DNA from: Campylobacterota bacterium
GTDB lineage: Bacteria; Campylobacterota; Campylobacteria; Campylobacterales; Sulfurospirillaceae
Direction of reading: 5' to 3'
Assembly: GCA_009930355.1 (NCBI GenBank)
Contig: RZYK01000002.1
Span: 1 to 44,128 of the forward strand
DNA: 44,128 bases
Translations under genes and position numbers: made by a program
Shown here: in pieces, positions 1 through 7,497 of the stretch
How positions within the stretch are numbered: the first letter of the stretch is position 1
Layout: each line of letters opens with the position of its first letter
Notes under the pieces: model-generated
The model's database searches: none
Told to the model about the DNA's origin: nothing
Seen by the model: only the letters and a program-made list of their open reading frames with translations

Positions 1-48
1 TTAGCCATTCACTTTGAGGGACGGCTTGATGATGCATTAAACTTATGA
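1..48 (+). CDS. 3' end of an unidentified ORF, possibly a transposase
   Basis: Frame 1 is open from the first base and stops at TGA 46-48, giving LAIHFEGRLDDALNL at the C-terminus. The tail has the look of a DDE transposase C-terminus, but fifteen codons are too few to prove it. The idea is supported by context: homology of the next gene to an intact MFS paralogue begins abruptly about 45 bases downstream, as expected if an insertion sequence had removed the N-terminal part. It could equally be a chance open frame. Confidence 0.3.
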   Translation, partial: LAIHFEGRLDDALNL

Positions 49-85
49 TACAATTTTAGGAATTATCCGATGCTGACACAGAATC

Positions 86-1018
86 TTGAACACTACCTTA
101 GTTTTAGCTATTTTTGTAGATTTTGCTTTAAAGAGTCCCCCTTTGATTATTATATCTTTGATTGTTCTTATCTTAACAAGAGGAGCTATTAGTATATTTT
201 ACTCCGCAATTTCACCAGTTTCTGCTGCATTTGTAGCAGATAAAGTAGAACCAAAACTAAGATCAAATTATATGGCAAAACTAGGAGCAGCAAACGGTAT
301 GGGGATGATTTTTGGTCCTATTGCTGGGGGTGCTTTAGCTATTTATGGTCTTGAAACACCACTTTATACTTTTGCTATATTACCTTTTATAGCTGCTATA
401 GTTTTGTACTTTAGTATTGAGAGAGTTCCAAAAATACATATCGAAAAAGAGATAGAAACTAAGTTTCTTGATAAAAGACTTTTTATCCCTATATTTTCTA
501 CTTTTTTAACAATGTTTGCATTTATGACAATTAATTCTTGTTTGGGATTTTTTGCACTTGATATTTTTAGATTAGATGACCTCGAAGCTGCAAAAGCGAC
601 AGGATATATTTTGGGAATTATGGGATTTACTCTTATCATAGCTCAAATAATAGTTACCAAAATAACAACCATTCAACCACAAACTTTTATGAAATTAGGA
701 ACTATCCTTTCCGCTATTGGAATAATTGGAATGGCATACGCTTTTAATATGTGGGTTTCTTTATTGTTTTCATCAATATTTGGTCTTGGTATGGGATTAT
801 TATTTCCATCCATTATGTCAATTACCGCAAATTCAGTAAAAGCTCATGAACAAGGATATGCAGCAGGAACTGTATCTTCAGCCAAAGGGATAGGGATGAT
901 TTTTGGTCCATTGGTAAGTACTGCTTTATATGGATTTTCTAGTTCACTCCCTTTTGTATTTAGTGGATTGCTTTTTTTTATATTGTTGTTTTTAATTTAT
1001 AGGAAACTTGATGTTTGA
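86..1018 (+). pseudogene. N-terminally truncated MFS (DHA1-type) transporter
   Basis: The product aligns with the intact 394-aa MFS protein encoded at 2955-4139, but only from about residue 82 of that protein onward. Shared blocks include YMAKLGA.NG.GMI.GP (motif C of drug:H+ antiporters), LY.FAILP and the C-terminal AAGTVSSA.G.GMI.GP. The first two or three membrane segments and the cytoplasmic motif A (GkksDkiGRk in the paralogue) are missing, so transport is unlikely. The only start is TTG with no ribosome-binding site. The remaining frame is intact, which suggests recent truncation. The DNA is visibly more AT-rich than the paralogue, so this is a diverged, probably imported homologue and not a fresh duplicate. 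Its end overlaps mntP. Confidence 0.75.
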
Positions 1019-1550
1019 AGTTTTTGTTTTAGCAATTGCCCTTAGTATGGATGCTCTTGCTGTTTCTATTGGCGTGGGTATAAAAGAGAGAAAAAGTATC
1101 AAAATGGTAGCCTTGAAATCGGCATTATTCTTTGGCTTTTTTCAAGCTTTAATGCCCCTTATTGGATATTTTGGTAGTCAAAGTATTCAAGAATATATTA
1201 GTGGATATGATAAGGCAATAAGCTTTGCATTTCTTTTGTTTATAGGCGTGAAAATGATGTATGAATCCTATCAAGACAAAATAGAATACACCATACAACG
1301 TATCTCAAATCGTGTTATTTTTACACTAGCCATGGTAACAAGTATTGATGCTATGGTGGCAGGATTTACATTGCATTTATTTGATTTAAATCCTTTTATC
1401 TCTATCGTCATAATAGGTATAACAACTTTTGTTTTTAGTTATTTAGGTGTTTTTGTAGGTAAAACGGCTGGTTCTAAATATGAAAAAAAAGCAGAATTTA
1501 TAGGCGGTGTTATTTTGATTTTCATTGGACTAAAGATTTTACAAGATTAA
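1011..1550 (+). CDS. mntP: MntP-type manganese efflux pump
   Basis: This 179-aa membrane protein has the duplicated architecture of the MntP (YebN, DUF204) family: LSMDALAVSIGVG near the N-terminus and the matching SIDAMVAGFTL in the second half, whose acidic residues are known in the family to be needed for Mn(II) export. About six hydrophobic segments are visible and the length matches the family. I chose ATG 1011 over the track's TTG 1008 because TAGGAA lies just upstream and MFEVFVLA is a normal family start. It overlaps the truncated MFS gene by 8 bases and shares its AT-rich composition, so the two probably arrived together. No Mn riboswitch is visible because the upstream region is occupied by the MFS remnant. 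Confidence 0.88.
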   Translation: MFEVFVLAIALSMDALAVSIGVGIKERKSIKMVALKSALFFGFFQALMPLIGYFGSQSIQEYISGYDKAISFAFLLFIGVKMMYESYQDKIEYTIQRISNRVIFTLAMVTSIDAMVAGFTLHLFDLNPFISIVIIGITTFVFSYLGVFVGKTAGSKYEKKAEFIGGVILIFIGLKILQD

Positions 1551-1601
1551 GAATTTAGAGGTAAGGAAAATTTTGTTCAAACTTTATTAATACTTTTGAA
1601 T

Positions 1602-1611
1602 AGCCAGCCAC
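1602..1611 (+). promoter_or_regulatory. AGCCAGCCAC element upstream of receptor pseudogene
   Basis: AGCCAGCCAC occurs here once, 29 bases before the GTG of the decayed receptor, and twice upstream of the intact homologous receptor (7405-7414 and 7422-7431). Preservation in front of two related receptor genes suggests a shared operator for a regulator that I do not see in the window. Confidence 0.4.
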
Positions 1612-1639
1612 TTAAACTTCAAAAAAGAGGAGGGTTGAC

Positions 1640-2173
1640 GTGAGTCAAAAACTTAGAAATATGAGTTATATATCTTCATTGCTTGTTGCATCCATGCTAC
1701 ATGCAGATGCTTTTTAATGAGCCGTCTGTCAGTATTGGTGGCGGTGGGCGCAATGCTCAGCGTCTTTATTTACGAGGTATTGGGGGAACAAATCTCAATA
1801 TTACCATTGATGGAGCCAAACAAGGTGGAAGTTTATATCAACATATGGGAGATATAGGTGTTTTGCCCCTGATCTTCTAAAAAGCGTTGAAATCTCAACC
1901 ATCGCAGGTGCTGACAAAGGAAGTGGTGCTTTGGGTGGAAATATCGTCTTTTAAACCGTGGATGTACAAGACTTACTCAAAAAAGGTCAAGATTTAGGTG
2001 CTTCACTCAGAGTGGGTTATTTTAGTGCTTCCAAGGGATATAGTGGGGGGTACCTCAGTTTACGGAAAAGCGAGCGAGTATGTAGGTGTTTTATTTGATG
2101 TTTCAGGACTTAATCAAGCAGATTATCGAACAGGTGATGGCGATAATGCGCTTAACACGGCGGTAGGTTTGTT
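1640..2173 (+). pseudogene. Decayed TonB-dependent receptor (N-terminal part)
   Basis: A GTG start with a strong GAGGAGGG site opens a signal peptide (SYISSLLVASMLHADAF) that stops at TAA 1715-1717. Relative to the intact receptor at 7498-9462, about 45-50 codons are deleted right after ADAF. Homology resumes with NEPSVSIGGGGRNAQ, continues through NITIDGAKQGG, then shifts frame near GDIG, acquires a TAA where the homologue has GAA (about 1953), and shifts again near 2045. Homology ends at about 2165 (TGDGDNALNTAV), where the sequence changes abruptly into MFS coding sequence. The gene thus carries at least four independent lesions plus loss of the whole barrel. It was a close paralogue of the receptor downstream. 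Confidence 0.9.
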
Positions 2174-2932
2174 TTGATCGCGTATAAGCATCTTTGGTGG
2201 TTTTACGCCATGCTGATTTTATGCGTTGGCACAACTACGTCGCTTATTCAGCTACTCTTTTTTAAAGAGCTAGGTGACACTTACACGATCAAAGTGTATG
2301 AACCTTCATGGCGAGATTTTTATCGTTTTTGGAGGGGAAAAGAGAAACGTCGTTGGTTTATGCTTTTGTTGGCGTATCCTGTGTGTATCAGTGGTGCATA
2401 TGGATTGATGACGCCAATTTTAGTGGATGCGGGATGGCAATTGGATCATATTGGGCTTAACATCAGCATGTTTGGCTCTTTATTGGGCATTGTGGGTGCC
2501 TTTGGTGCGGGATGGCTGATTGAACGGTTTGGTCGAAGGGTGATTTTGATTTGGACACCTTTTGCGCAGAGTATTGGTGTTTTGTTTTTGCTTTTGCCCG
2601 CTTTAGGGTATGCGCATTTTAGTTTTAGTATGTTAGCCATTGGTTCGGTGATTTTTCTTTATAGCCCTTCAGCGACGGTACTCTCCACATTGATGATGGA
2701 TCATGTGGAGCATTCACCTGCTTTAGAGTATGCGATGCAACACTGTGTATTTAGTTTTTCAGGGATTCTCTCCGCAGGTGTTGCCATGAGTTTAGCGGGG
2801 AAATTTGGGTATATCAATATTATTGTGGCAACTTCACTGATAGCTGTAGCAACAAGCCTTTTCGCATGGTATGTCAGCGGTGAAGTGGTCGTAAAAAATG
2901 AACAGACAACGCATGTCAAATGCATAGTATAA
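2174..2932 (+). pseudogene. C-terminal half of an MFS transporter
   Basis: The 252-aa product has about six membrane segments (for example LLLAYPVCISGAYGLM and the motif GAGWLIERFGRRVIL, a second-half copy of MFS motif A) and therefore equals the C-terminal half of a roughly 400-aa MFS protein. It resembles RhtX/FptX-type siderophore permeases in length and layout, but I cannot assign the substrate. The start is an unsupported TTG and the frame stays open upstream across the junction with the receptor pseudogene. A deletion that removed the receptor barrel and the first MFS half explains this. The intact 3' end runs into the next gene with 22 bases between. Confidence 0.7.
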
Positions 2933-2954
2933 GAGGGTAAAGAAGGAGAAAGTG

Positions 2955-4139
2955 ATGAAAGAGATGAAAACGTTAATGATTGTAAATGTGTTATGTGTGG
3001 CGGCAATGATGGCATTTTTAGCGGTTGTTGGACCGATTATTCGAGCGCTTAAAATGGAAGAGTGGCATGCGGGTCTTACAGTAGCTCTTGCAGGGGTGAT
3101 TTGGGTGGTGATGGCACGTTATTGGGGAAAGAAGAGTGATAAAATAGGGCGAAAGCCTGTTTTATTGTTAGGGGTTTTGGGCGTAGGGTTTTCTTATTTG
3201 CTCTTAGCCCTTTTTATTGATTATGCGCTTTTAAATGTGCCCACTCTGCTTCTCTCTTTAGTTATGCTGGTATGTGTAAGAGGCTTAATCGGTCTTTTTT
3301 ACGCCGCCATTCCTGCGGTTTCTAGTGCTTTAATTGCCGATAAAGTCGATGCGCAAAGCCGTACAGGGTATATGGCAAAATTAGGCGCATCCAATGGTGT
3401 TGGCATGATTTTAGGACCAGCCCTTGGAGGATTTTTAGCGGTGTATGGCTTACAGGTTCCACTCTATACCTTTGCTATTTTGCCAATGATTGCGGCATTT
3501 CTAGTTTATAAGACGATTCCTAAAACCCCTAAACATCATGTTGAGGAGATTCCCCATCCAAAATGGAGTGATGTGAGGTTGCGTTTGCCGATGATTGCGG
3601 CATTTTTAACGATGTACAGTGTCATTACCTCTCAGGTCTGCTTAGGATTTTTTATTTTAGATACTCTAGCGTTAGAGGTAAATGAAACAGCAAAGATGAC
3701 AGGTATTATTTTATCCCTGTTAGGGATTTGTTTTATCATGGCACAAGTGCTTGTCTCCAAAGTCAAAGGATGTGCCCCTCACACGTGGTTACGTCTGGGT
3801 GGAAGTATTGCAGCGCTTGGTTATGTCATGATTTCATTAAGCCATACGGTGATTCCTTTAGGACTTGGATTTTGTATCGCTACGTTTGGAATGGGATTTA
3901 TTTTTCCTGCGTTTCAAGCACTTGCTGCTAACAATGTCAGTGAGCTAGAACAAGGTGCTGCTGCTGGAACGGTCTCTTCAGCACAAGGGATGGGAATGAT
4001 TGTAGGACCGATGGTTAGCACTTTATTATATAAAATTGACCCCATTGTTCCTTTTGTTTTTGCTGCCATTGCCTTTGCGCTTTTAGTTTTGTTTGCATTG
4101 AGAAAAGTGCAGGTTGGAGCAGAACCCTCTTTGGTCTAA
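2955..4139 (+). CDS. MFS transporter, DHA1-type
   Basis: This is a full-length 394-aa major facilitator with twelve likely membrane segments. Motif A (WGKKSDKIGRKPVLL) lies between TM2 and TM3, and an antiporter motif C (GVGMILGPALGG) lies in TM5. Such proteins export drugs or metabolites, and in iron loci they often export or import siderophores. ATG 2955 is preferred over the in-frame GTG at 2952 because AAGGAG at 2943-2948 is then 6 bases away. The gene sits between decayed iron-uptake genes and the exbBD-tonB operon, so a siderophore-related role is possible but is inference. The truncated gene at 86-1018 is a paralogue. Confidence 0.85.
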   Translation: MKEMKTLMIVNVLCVAAMMAFLAVVGPIIRALKMEEWHAGLTVALAGVIWVVMARYWGKKSDKIGRKPVLLLGVLGVGFSYLLLALFIDYALLNVPTLLLSLVMLVCVRGLIGLFYAAIPAVSSALIADKVDAQSRTGYMAKLGASNGVGMILGPALGGFLAVYGLQVPLYTFAILPMIAAFLVYKTIPKTPKHHVEEIPHPKWSDVRLRLPMIAAFLTMYSVITSQVCLGFFILDTLALEVNETAKMTGIILSLLGICFIMAQVLVSKVKGCAPHTWLRLGGSIAALGYVMISLSHTVIPLGLGFCIATFGMGFIFPAFQALAANNVSELEQGAAAGTVSSAQGMGMIVGPMVSTLLYKIDPIVPFVFAAIAFALLVLFALRKVQVGAEPSLV

Positions 4140-4263
4140 AAGAAGGTTTGTTTCATGTAAATAATATGTTTGGCAGTATTTATGAGTTCTAAATTAAAAT
4201 TTCTTTAGTTTTGATAAATATTATTGATTTCATACAAAATTAAGCACAAAAAGCTTAACATTC

Positions 4264-4282
4264 TGATAATGGTTATTACAAC
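4264..4282 (+). promoter_or_regulatory. Fur-box-like site before exbB
   Basis: GATAATGGTTATTACAACA matches the 19-bp Fur consensus at about 12 positions, with an intact first half-site GATAATG. It lies 12 bases before the exbB start in a 155-bp AT-rich spacer. Iron-repressed control of exbBD-hemP-tonB is expected from the gene content. Confidence 0.5.
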
Positions 4283-4294
4283 AATAGAGGGCAA

Positions 4295-4729
4295 ATGGAA
4301 AATATTAAATTAGCGGTAGATTATGGGGCGTTAGGGATTTTGCTTTTGATGAGCATTTTAGTTGTGGGGTATAGCATTGAGCGGTATTTCTTTTTTAAAT
4401 CTTTACATGTAAAAGCGTATGCAACCAAAAGTAGCCTTGAGCGAGATGTTTCCAAAAATCTTACCATTATCTCTTTAATGGGTTCAAACGCTCCTTATGT
4501 TGGGCTTTTAGGAACGGTTGGGGGCATTATGGTGGTGTTTTATGACATTGGTATGAGCGGAGGCGCTTTGGATACTTCCAAAGTCATCGTAGGGCTTGCT
4601 TTAGCGTTGAAAGTAACGGCTGCTGGGCTTTTGGTGGCGATTCCTTCGACAATGATTTACGGTGGATTTATGCGAAAGGTCGATGTGGCTGTGAGTGAGT
4701 GGGAAGATGAAATCATTAAAGCGGGTTGA
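4295..4729 (+). CDS. exbB: ExbB biopolymer transport protein
   Basis: ExbB forms the pentameric proton-channel scaffold that, with ExbD, energises TonB at the inner membrane. The 144-aa protein is the short epsilonproteobacterial type: an N-terminal membrane segment (GILLLMSILVVGYSIERY), a short cytoplasmic loop, then the conserved NAPYVGLLGTVGGIM and GLALALKVTAAGLLVAIPS segments typical of the MotA/TolQ/ExbB family. ATG 4295 follows AGAGGGC. It overlaps exbD by 23 bases, which implies translational coupling. A TTACATGTAA palindrome lies in its coding sequence, read as LHVK. Confidence 0.94.
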   Translation: MENIKLAVDYGALGILLLMSILVVGYSIERYFFFKSLHVKAYATKSSLERDVSKNLTIISLMGSNAPYVGLLGTVGGIMVVFYDIGMSGGALDTSKVIVGLALALKVTAAGLLVAIPSTMIYGGFMRKVDVAVSEWEDEIIKAG

Positions 4730-5090
4730 GGGGATTAATGTCGTTCCTTTGATCGACATTATGTTGGTTTTACTCACGATTGTTTTAACAGTTTCTTCGT
4801 TTATTGCCCTAGGAAAAATCGAAATCTCTCTGCCTCAAGCGACCAATTTTAGCAAGGTTGAGCCTAAATTTTATGAGATTGGCATTGATGCAGAGCATCA
4901 GTTCTTTGTGAATGGTGAATTAACGCCCAAAGAGGAGTTACATGTAAAGTTTGAAAGCCTCACCAAAGAAGATTCAGTGGCGGTGAGTGCGGATAAGTTA
5001 GCTGCTTATGAGGATTTTATCTATGTGATTGATTTACTCAAAGCTAAAGAAGTTGAAAAAATTGGAATGGTCGTGAATAAAAATGAATAA
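4707..5090 (+). CDS. exbD: ExbD biopolymer transport protein
   Basis: ExbD is the single-span partner of ExbB; the aspartate in its membrane helix carries protons. Here the helix reads INVVPLIDIMLVLLTIVLTV, with the expected Asp in PLID. A periplasmic domain of about 90 residues follows. I place the start at ATG 4707 (MKSLKRVEGINVV), the usual family beginning, and not at the track's GTG 4695. The gene overlaps both exbB upstream and hemP downstream (8 bases), so all are one transcript. The coding sequence contains the TTACATGTAA palindrome, again in the Leu-His-Val-Lys frame. Confidence 0.93.
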   Translation: MKSLKRVEGINVVPLIDIMLVLLTIVLTVSSFIALGKIEISLPQATNFSKVEPKFYEIGIDAEHQFFVNGELTPKEELHVKFESLTKEDSVAVSADKLAAYEDFIYVIDLLKAKEVEKIGMVVNKNE

Positions 5091-5217
5091 GATAGCGCAT
5101 AAAAAAGTGGATTCAAAGGTGCTTTTTGGCGAGGAGAAGATTGTCAAAATCGTTCACAATGGTGTGGAGTATGTGCTTCGCATTACCAAAGAAGATAAAC
5201 TGATTTTGACGAAGTAG
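5083..5217 (+). CDS. hemP: HemP/HmuP-family hemin uptake micro-protein
   Basis: This 44-codon gene is absent from the ORF track. The product has the HemP signature: VLFGEEKIVKIVHNGVEY followed by VLRITKEDKLILTK, equivalent to the family's I.HnG..Y.LR.T..gKLILTK ending. HemP/HmuP proteins are small cytoplasmic factors found in hemin uptake operons, and in some bacteria HmuP is needed for haem-receptor expression. ATG 5083 overlaps the exbD stop by 8 bases and tonB follows 13 bases after the stop, so it is embedded in the energising operon. Its presence suggests that at least one neighbouring TonB-dependent receptor handles haem or is controlled by HmuP. Confidence 0.88.
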   Translation: MNKIAHKKVDSKVLFGEEKIVKIVHNGVEYVLRITKEDKLILTK

Positions 5218-5230
5218 AAAAGGGGTTGTT

Positions 5231-5986
5231 ATGGCAAATGTACTGTGTCGTGTCGCACAAAGAAACACGGAGGGAAGAGCACTTTTTCTCTCCTTTGTTT
5301 TGCATGCGAGCGTTATAGGGTTTTATCTGGTGTTTATGTATCAAAAACCATCCTATATAATGCCGAGTAAAGCGATTATTTTGGAGATTTCTAGTATTGA
5401 GCGTGTGGCTCCTAAACCACTCATTCCTACGCCACCCCAGCTAGAACCTGTGGCACAGCAAGAGGTGATTAAGCCTATTGAACCTGTTAAACCTATCGAG
5501 CCTGTTAAGCCGATTGAAAAAGTGAAACCAAAACCAAAACCTATGCTCAAACCAAAACCTATTGCTGAGCCAAAGGCGTTTCAGGAAAAAGCAATGGAAG
5601 AGGCTACGCCACCACCAATGACTTCCCTAGCGAGTGAGCCTGTCGCAGCAGCACCTTCAACGGCAACAACGCCTATGACACCAAGCTCTACCAACAGTGC
5701 GGAGCCTTATGAGCGAACGGATTTTGAGATTATTCGAGATAAGGTACTCTCTCGTTTAATCTATCCTAGTGTGGCACGCCGTATGGGATGGAATGGGGTA
5801 GTGCAGGTGGAATTGGTGATTGATACCACTGGCAAGCTTCTTAGTGCAACCATTCATAAAGGTTCCAATCGCAACGTTTTAGATGAGGCGGCTTTAAGTG
5901 CTGCTTTAAAACTTCAAGGTCAACAGCTCCCTAAGCCTAAAAGTCTCAGTACCATCATCTTACCTATAGCGTTTAAACTTCGATAA
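5231..5986 (+). CDS. tonB: TonB energy transducer
   Basis: The 251-aa protein has TonB order: an N-terminal signal anchor (residues about 17-38, LFLSFVLHASVIGFYLVFMY, with the His characteristic of TonB anchors), a Pro/Lys/Glu-rich periplasm-spanning spacer with repeated EPVKPIE units and PKPKP tracts, and a C-terminal TonB domain (RLIYPSVARRMGWNGVVQVE, then DEAALSAALK). It transmits proton-motive force to outer-membrane receptors. AAGGGG precedes ATG 5231. The gene closes the exbB-exbD-hemP-tonB operon. The VKPIE repeats are near-identical at DNA level, so the spacer length may vary between strains. Confidence 0.94.
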   Translation: MANVLCRVAQRNTEGRALFLSFVLHASVIGFYLVFMYQKPSYIMPSKAIILEISSIERVAPKPLIPTPPQLEPVAQQEVIKPIEPVKPIEPVKPIEKVKPKPKPMLKPKPIAEPKAFQEKAMEEATPPPMTSLASEPVAAAPSTATTPMTPSSTNSAEPYERTDFEIIRDKVLSRLIYPSVARRMGWNGVVQVELVIDTTGKLLSATIHKGSNRNVLDEAALSAALKLQGQQLPKPKSLSTIILPIAFKLR

Positions 5987-5990
5987 GACT

Positions 5991-6010
5991 ATAAGTGGGG
6001 CGACCCTTAT
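5991..6010 (+). other. Hairpin with GCGA tetraloop after tonB
   Basis: ATAAGTGGGGCGACCCTTAT can fold as ATAAG-GGG pairing with CCC-TTAT, with one bulged T and a GNRA-type GCGA loop. It lies 4 bases after the tonB stop. There is no immediate U-run, so it may slow decay or weakly attenuate transcription; a full terminator is doubtful. Confidence 0.35.
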
Positions 6011-6018
6011 GGTACTTT

Positions 6019-6054
6019 ATTATTATTACTTCGTTAAGGTTGAGTATCTATAAT
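6019..6054 (+). promoter_or_regulatory. Promoter with TATAAT box before PepSY gene
   Basis: A perfect TATAAT lies at 6049-6054, 40 bases before the preferred start of the PepSY gene. A TTATTATTATTAC stretch at about 6019-6031 resembles half of a Fur box. Separate iron-controlled transcription of the PepSY gene is plausible. Confidence 0.4.
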
Positions 6055-6093
6055 TTTCTTTTATGAAACATAAAAGTTATGAGGAAGAGTGAT

Positions 6094-7263
6094 ATGCAAA
6101 AAAAGATTTGGTTTTATACGCACTGGTTGTTGGGATTGGTTGCGGGATTTATTTTGGTGATTGTGGGCGTGAGTGGGGCACTTTTGTCGTATGAAAAAGA
6201 GATTATGGGGCTTGTTAATCAGAAAAGTTTTCGCATCGAGGCAACCGCTAACGAGAAGCTCTCACCCGATGTTTTGTTAAATGCGTTTAAAGAAGCACAT
6301 CCTGATTTGGTTGTGGTTGGTTTGCGTATGCTTTCTGATCCCAATGCTTCTACTGCTATTATGGTGCAAGGGGCAAAAGAGGGTGGAAAAAATATGCTCA
6401 ATTATTATATTAACCCTTATAGTGCAGAGCTTTTGCCTGAGGTCAAAGGCGATGCTTTTTTTCGTGTGGTTTTAGATATACATCGAAGATTACTCTTAGG
6501 TGAGGTGGGAAAACAGATCGTTGCAGCATCCACGGTGGCGCTTTTGATACTCTCTTTTTCGGGGATTTATCTCTATTGGGGGAGTATCCGTAAGAGTTTA
6601 AAATCAAGCCTTAGCATCAACTTTAAAGCCAAAGGTAGAGGCTTTTTGTACAAATTGCACTCGGCACTTGGCTTATGGGGACTCCTGTTTTTTGTTTTAA
6701 TTTCACTCACGGGACTCACATGGTCGTATGAGTGGTATAGAACCTCTTTGTACCGTATGGTTGGGGTTGAAGTGCCACAGCATGGGATGCACCATGGGGG
6801 TGGTAAGAAACGAGATTCTTCATCTATGCCATCAGGACAAAAAAATTCAATGATGGACGGGGGTACGCAAAATGCCCTGATTGCTCAAGCATGGGAGCTT
6901 TTTGAAGCCACACATAAAGGTGAGTACAGCTTTGCATTTTTCCGTTTGCCTGATGGAAAAGGGAAAGTTGATTTTACCTATTTGGATAAAAAAGCGCCTC
7001 ATTCACGGGCGTTTAATACTCTCTTAATAGATGCCAAAGAGGGTAAAGTACTTTCCCATGTTCGTTATGATGATAAGCGTATGGCGGAGCAGGTGATGGG
7101 CAGTATGTTACCACTTCACAGTGGAGAGTTTTTTGGATGGGGTGGACGGTTGTTAATTTTTCTCTCAAGTTTAAGCATGGTACTTTTTGGAGTGACAGGG
7201 CTGATGCTCTATCTGGATAGACGTAAAAAAGCACGCAAAAAAGCAGCCCTTCGCGCCGCTTAG
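6094..7263 (+). CDS. PepSY-associated membrane protein, iron-uptake type
   Basis: This 389-aa protein belongs to the PepSY_TM family often encoded next to TonB-dependent siderophore receptors, where some members act as inner-membrane ferric-siderophore or haem reductases. Visible features are an N-terminal membrane helix with a His (FYTHWLLGLVAGFILVIVGV), a PepSY-like periplasmic segment, a second helix pair containing HIHRRLLLG-like and KLHSALGLWG histidines, a His/Met-rich stretch (QHGMHHGGGKK) and a last helix before RRKKARKK. I prefer ATG 6094 over 6079 because GAGGAAG ends 6 bases upstream. It lies between tonB and the receptor gene. Reductase activity is inference; the family role is not settled. 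Confidence 0.82.
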   Translation: MQKKIWFYTHWLLGLVAGFILVIVGVSGALLSYEKEIMGLVNQKSFRIEATANEKLSPDVLLNAFKEAHPDLVVVGLRMLSDPNASTAIMVQGAKEGGKNMLNYYINPYSAELLPEVKGDAFFRVVLDIHRRLLLGEVGKQIVAASTVALLILSFSGIYLYWGSIRKSLKSSLSINFKAKGRGFLYKLHSALGLWGLLFFVLISLTGLTWSYEWYRTSLYRMVGVEVPQHGMHHGGGKKRDSSSMPSGQKNSMMDGGTQNALIAQAWELFEATHKGEYSFAFFRLPDGKGKVDFTYLDKKAPHSRAFNTLLIDAKEGKVLSHVRYDDKRMAEQVMGSMLPLHSGEFFGWGGRLLIFLSSLSMVLFGVTGLMLYLDRRKKARKKAALRAA

Positions 7264-7335
7264 AGGCTTTTTAGATTTTTACATGTAAAGGGTAGCGTTT
7301 GTAGCGTTGCCTTTTACACAGACAAACAATAAAAC

Positions 7336-7354
7336 GATAAAGATTATCATGTTT
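7336..7354 (+). promoter_or_regulatory. Fur-box-like site before receptor operon
   Basis: GATAAAGATTATCATGTTT matches about 14 of 19 positions of the Fur consensus, including the central GATTATCAT. It lies in the 234-bp spacer before the receptor gene, upstream of two AGCCAGCCAC repeats and a TTACATGTAA palindrome (7469-7478), so this leader probably integrates iron with at least one other signal. Confidence 0.55.
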
Positions 7355-7404
7355 ATAGATAATTAAGCTACTTCTATCTATACTATCATCTCTATTTATG
7401 ATAC

Positions 7405-7431
7405 AGCCAGCCACATTCTTTAGCCAGCCAC
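7405..7431 (+). promoter_or_regulatory. Direct repeat AGCCAGCCAC x2
   Basis: Two copies of AGCCAGCCAC begin 17 bases apart (7405-7414, 7422-7431), about 70 bases before the receptor start. Direct repeats with spacing under two helical turns suit AraC-type activators such as PchR-like siderophore sensors; no such regulator gene is seen in the window. One copy also precedes the receptor pseudogene at 1640. Confidence 0.45.
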
Positions 7432-7497
7432 TATCTTCTACTTTTTAAAAAACAGGATATTTACCGTTTTACATGTAAAGATTCCTAAGGAGATTGT

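Noticed and set aside
1683-1880. Separate 65-aa gene
   Set aside because: It is only one open fragment of the decayed TonB-dependent receptor at 1640-2173.
5353-5550. Minus-strand ORF in tonB (Gly/Ser/Ile repeats)
   Set aside because: It is the antisense reading of the VKPIE/PKPKP repeat; not a gene.
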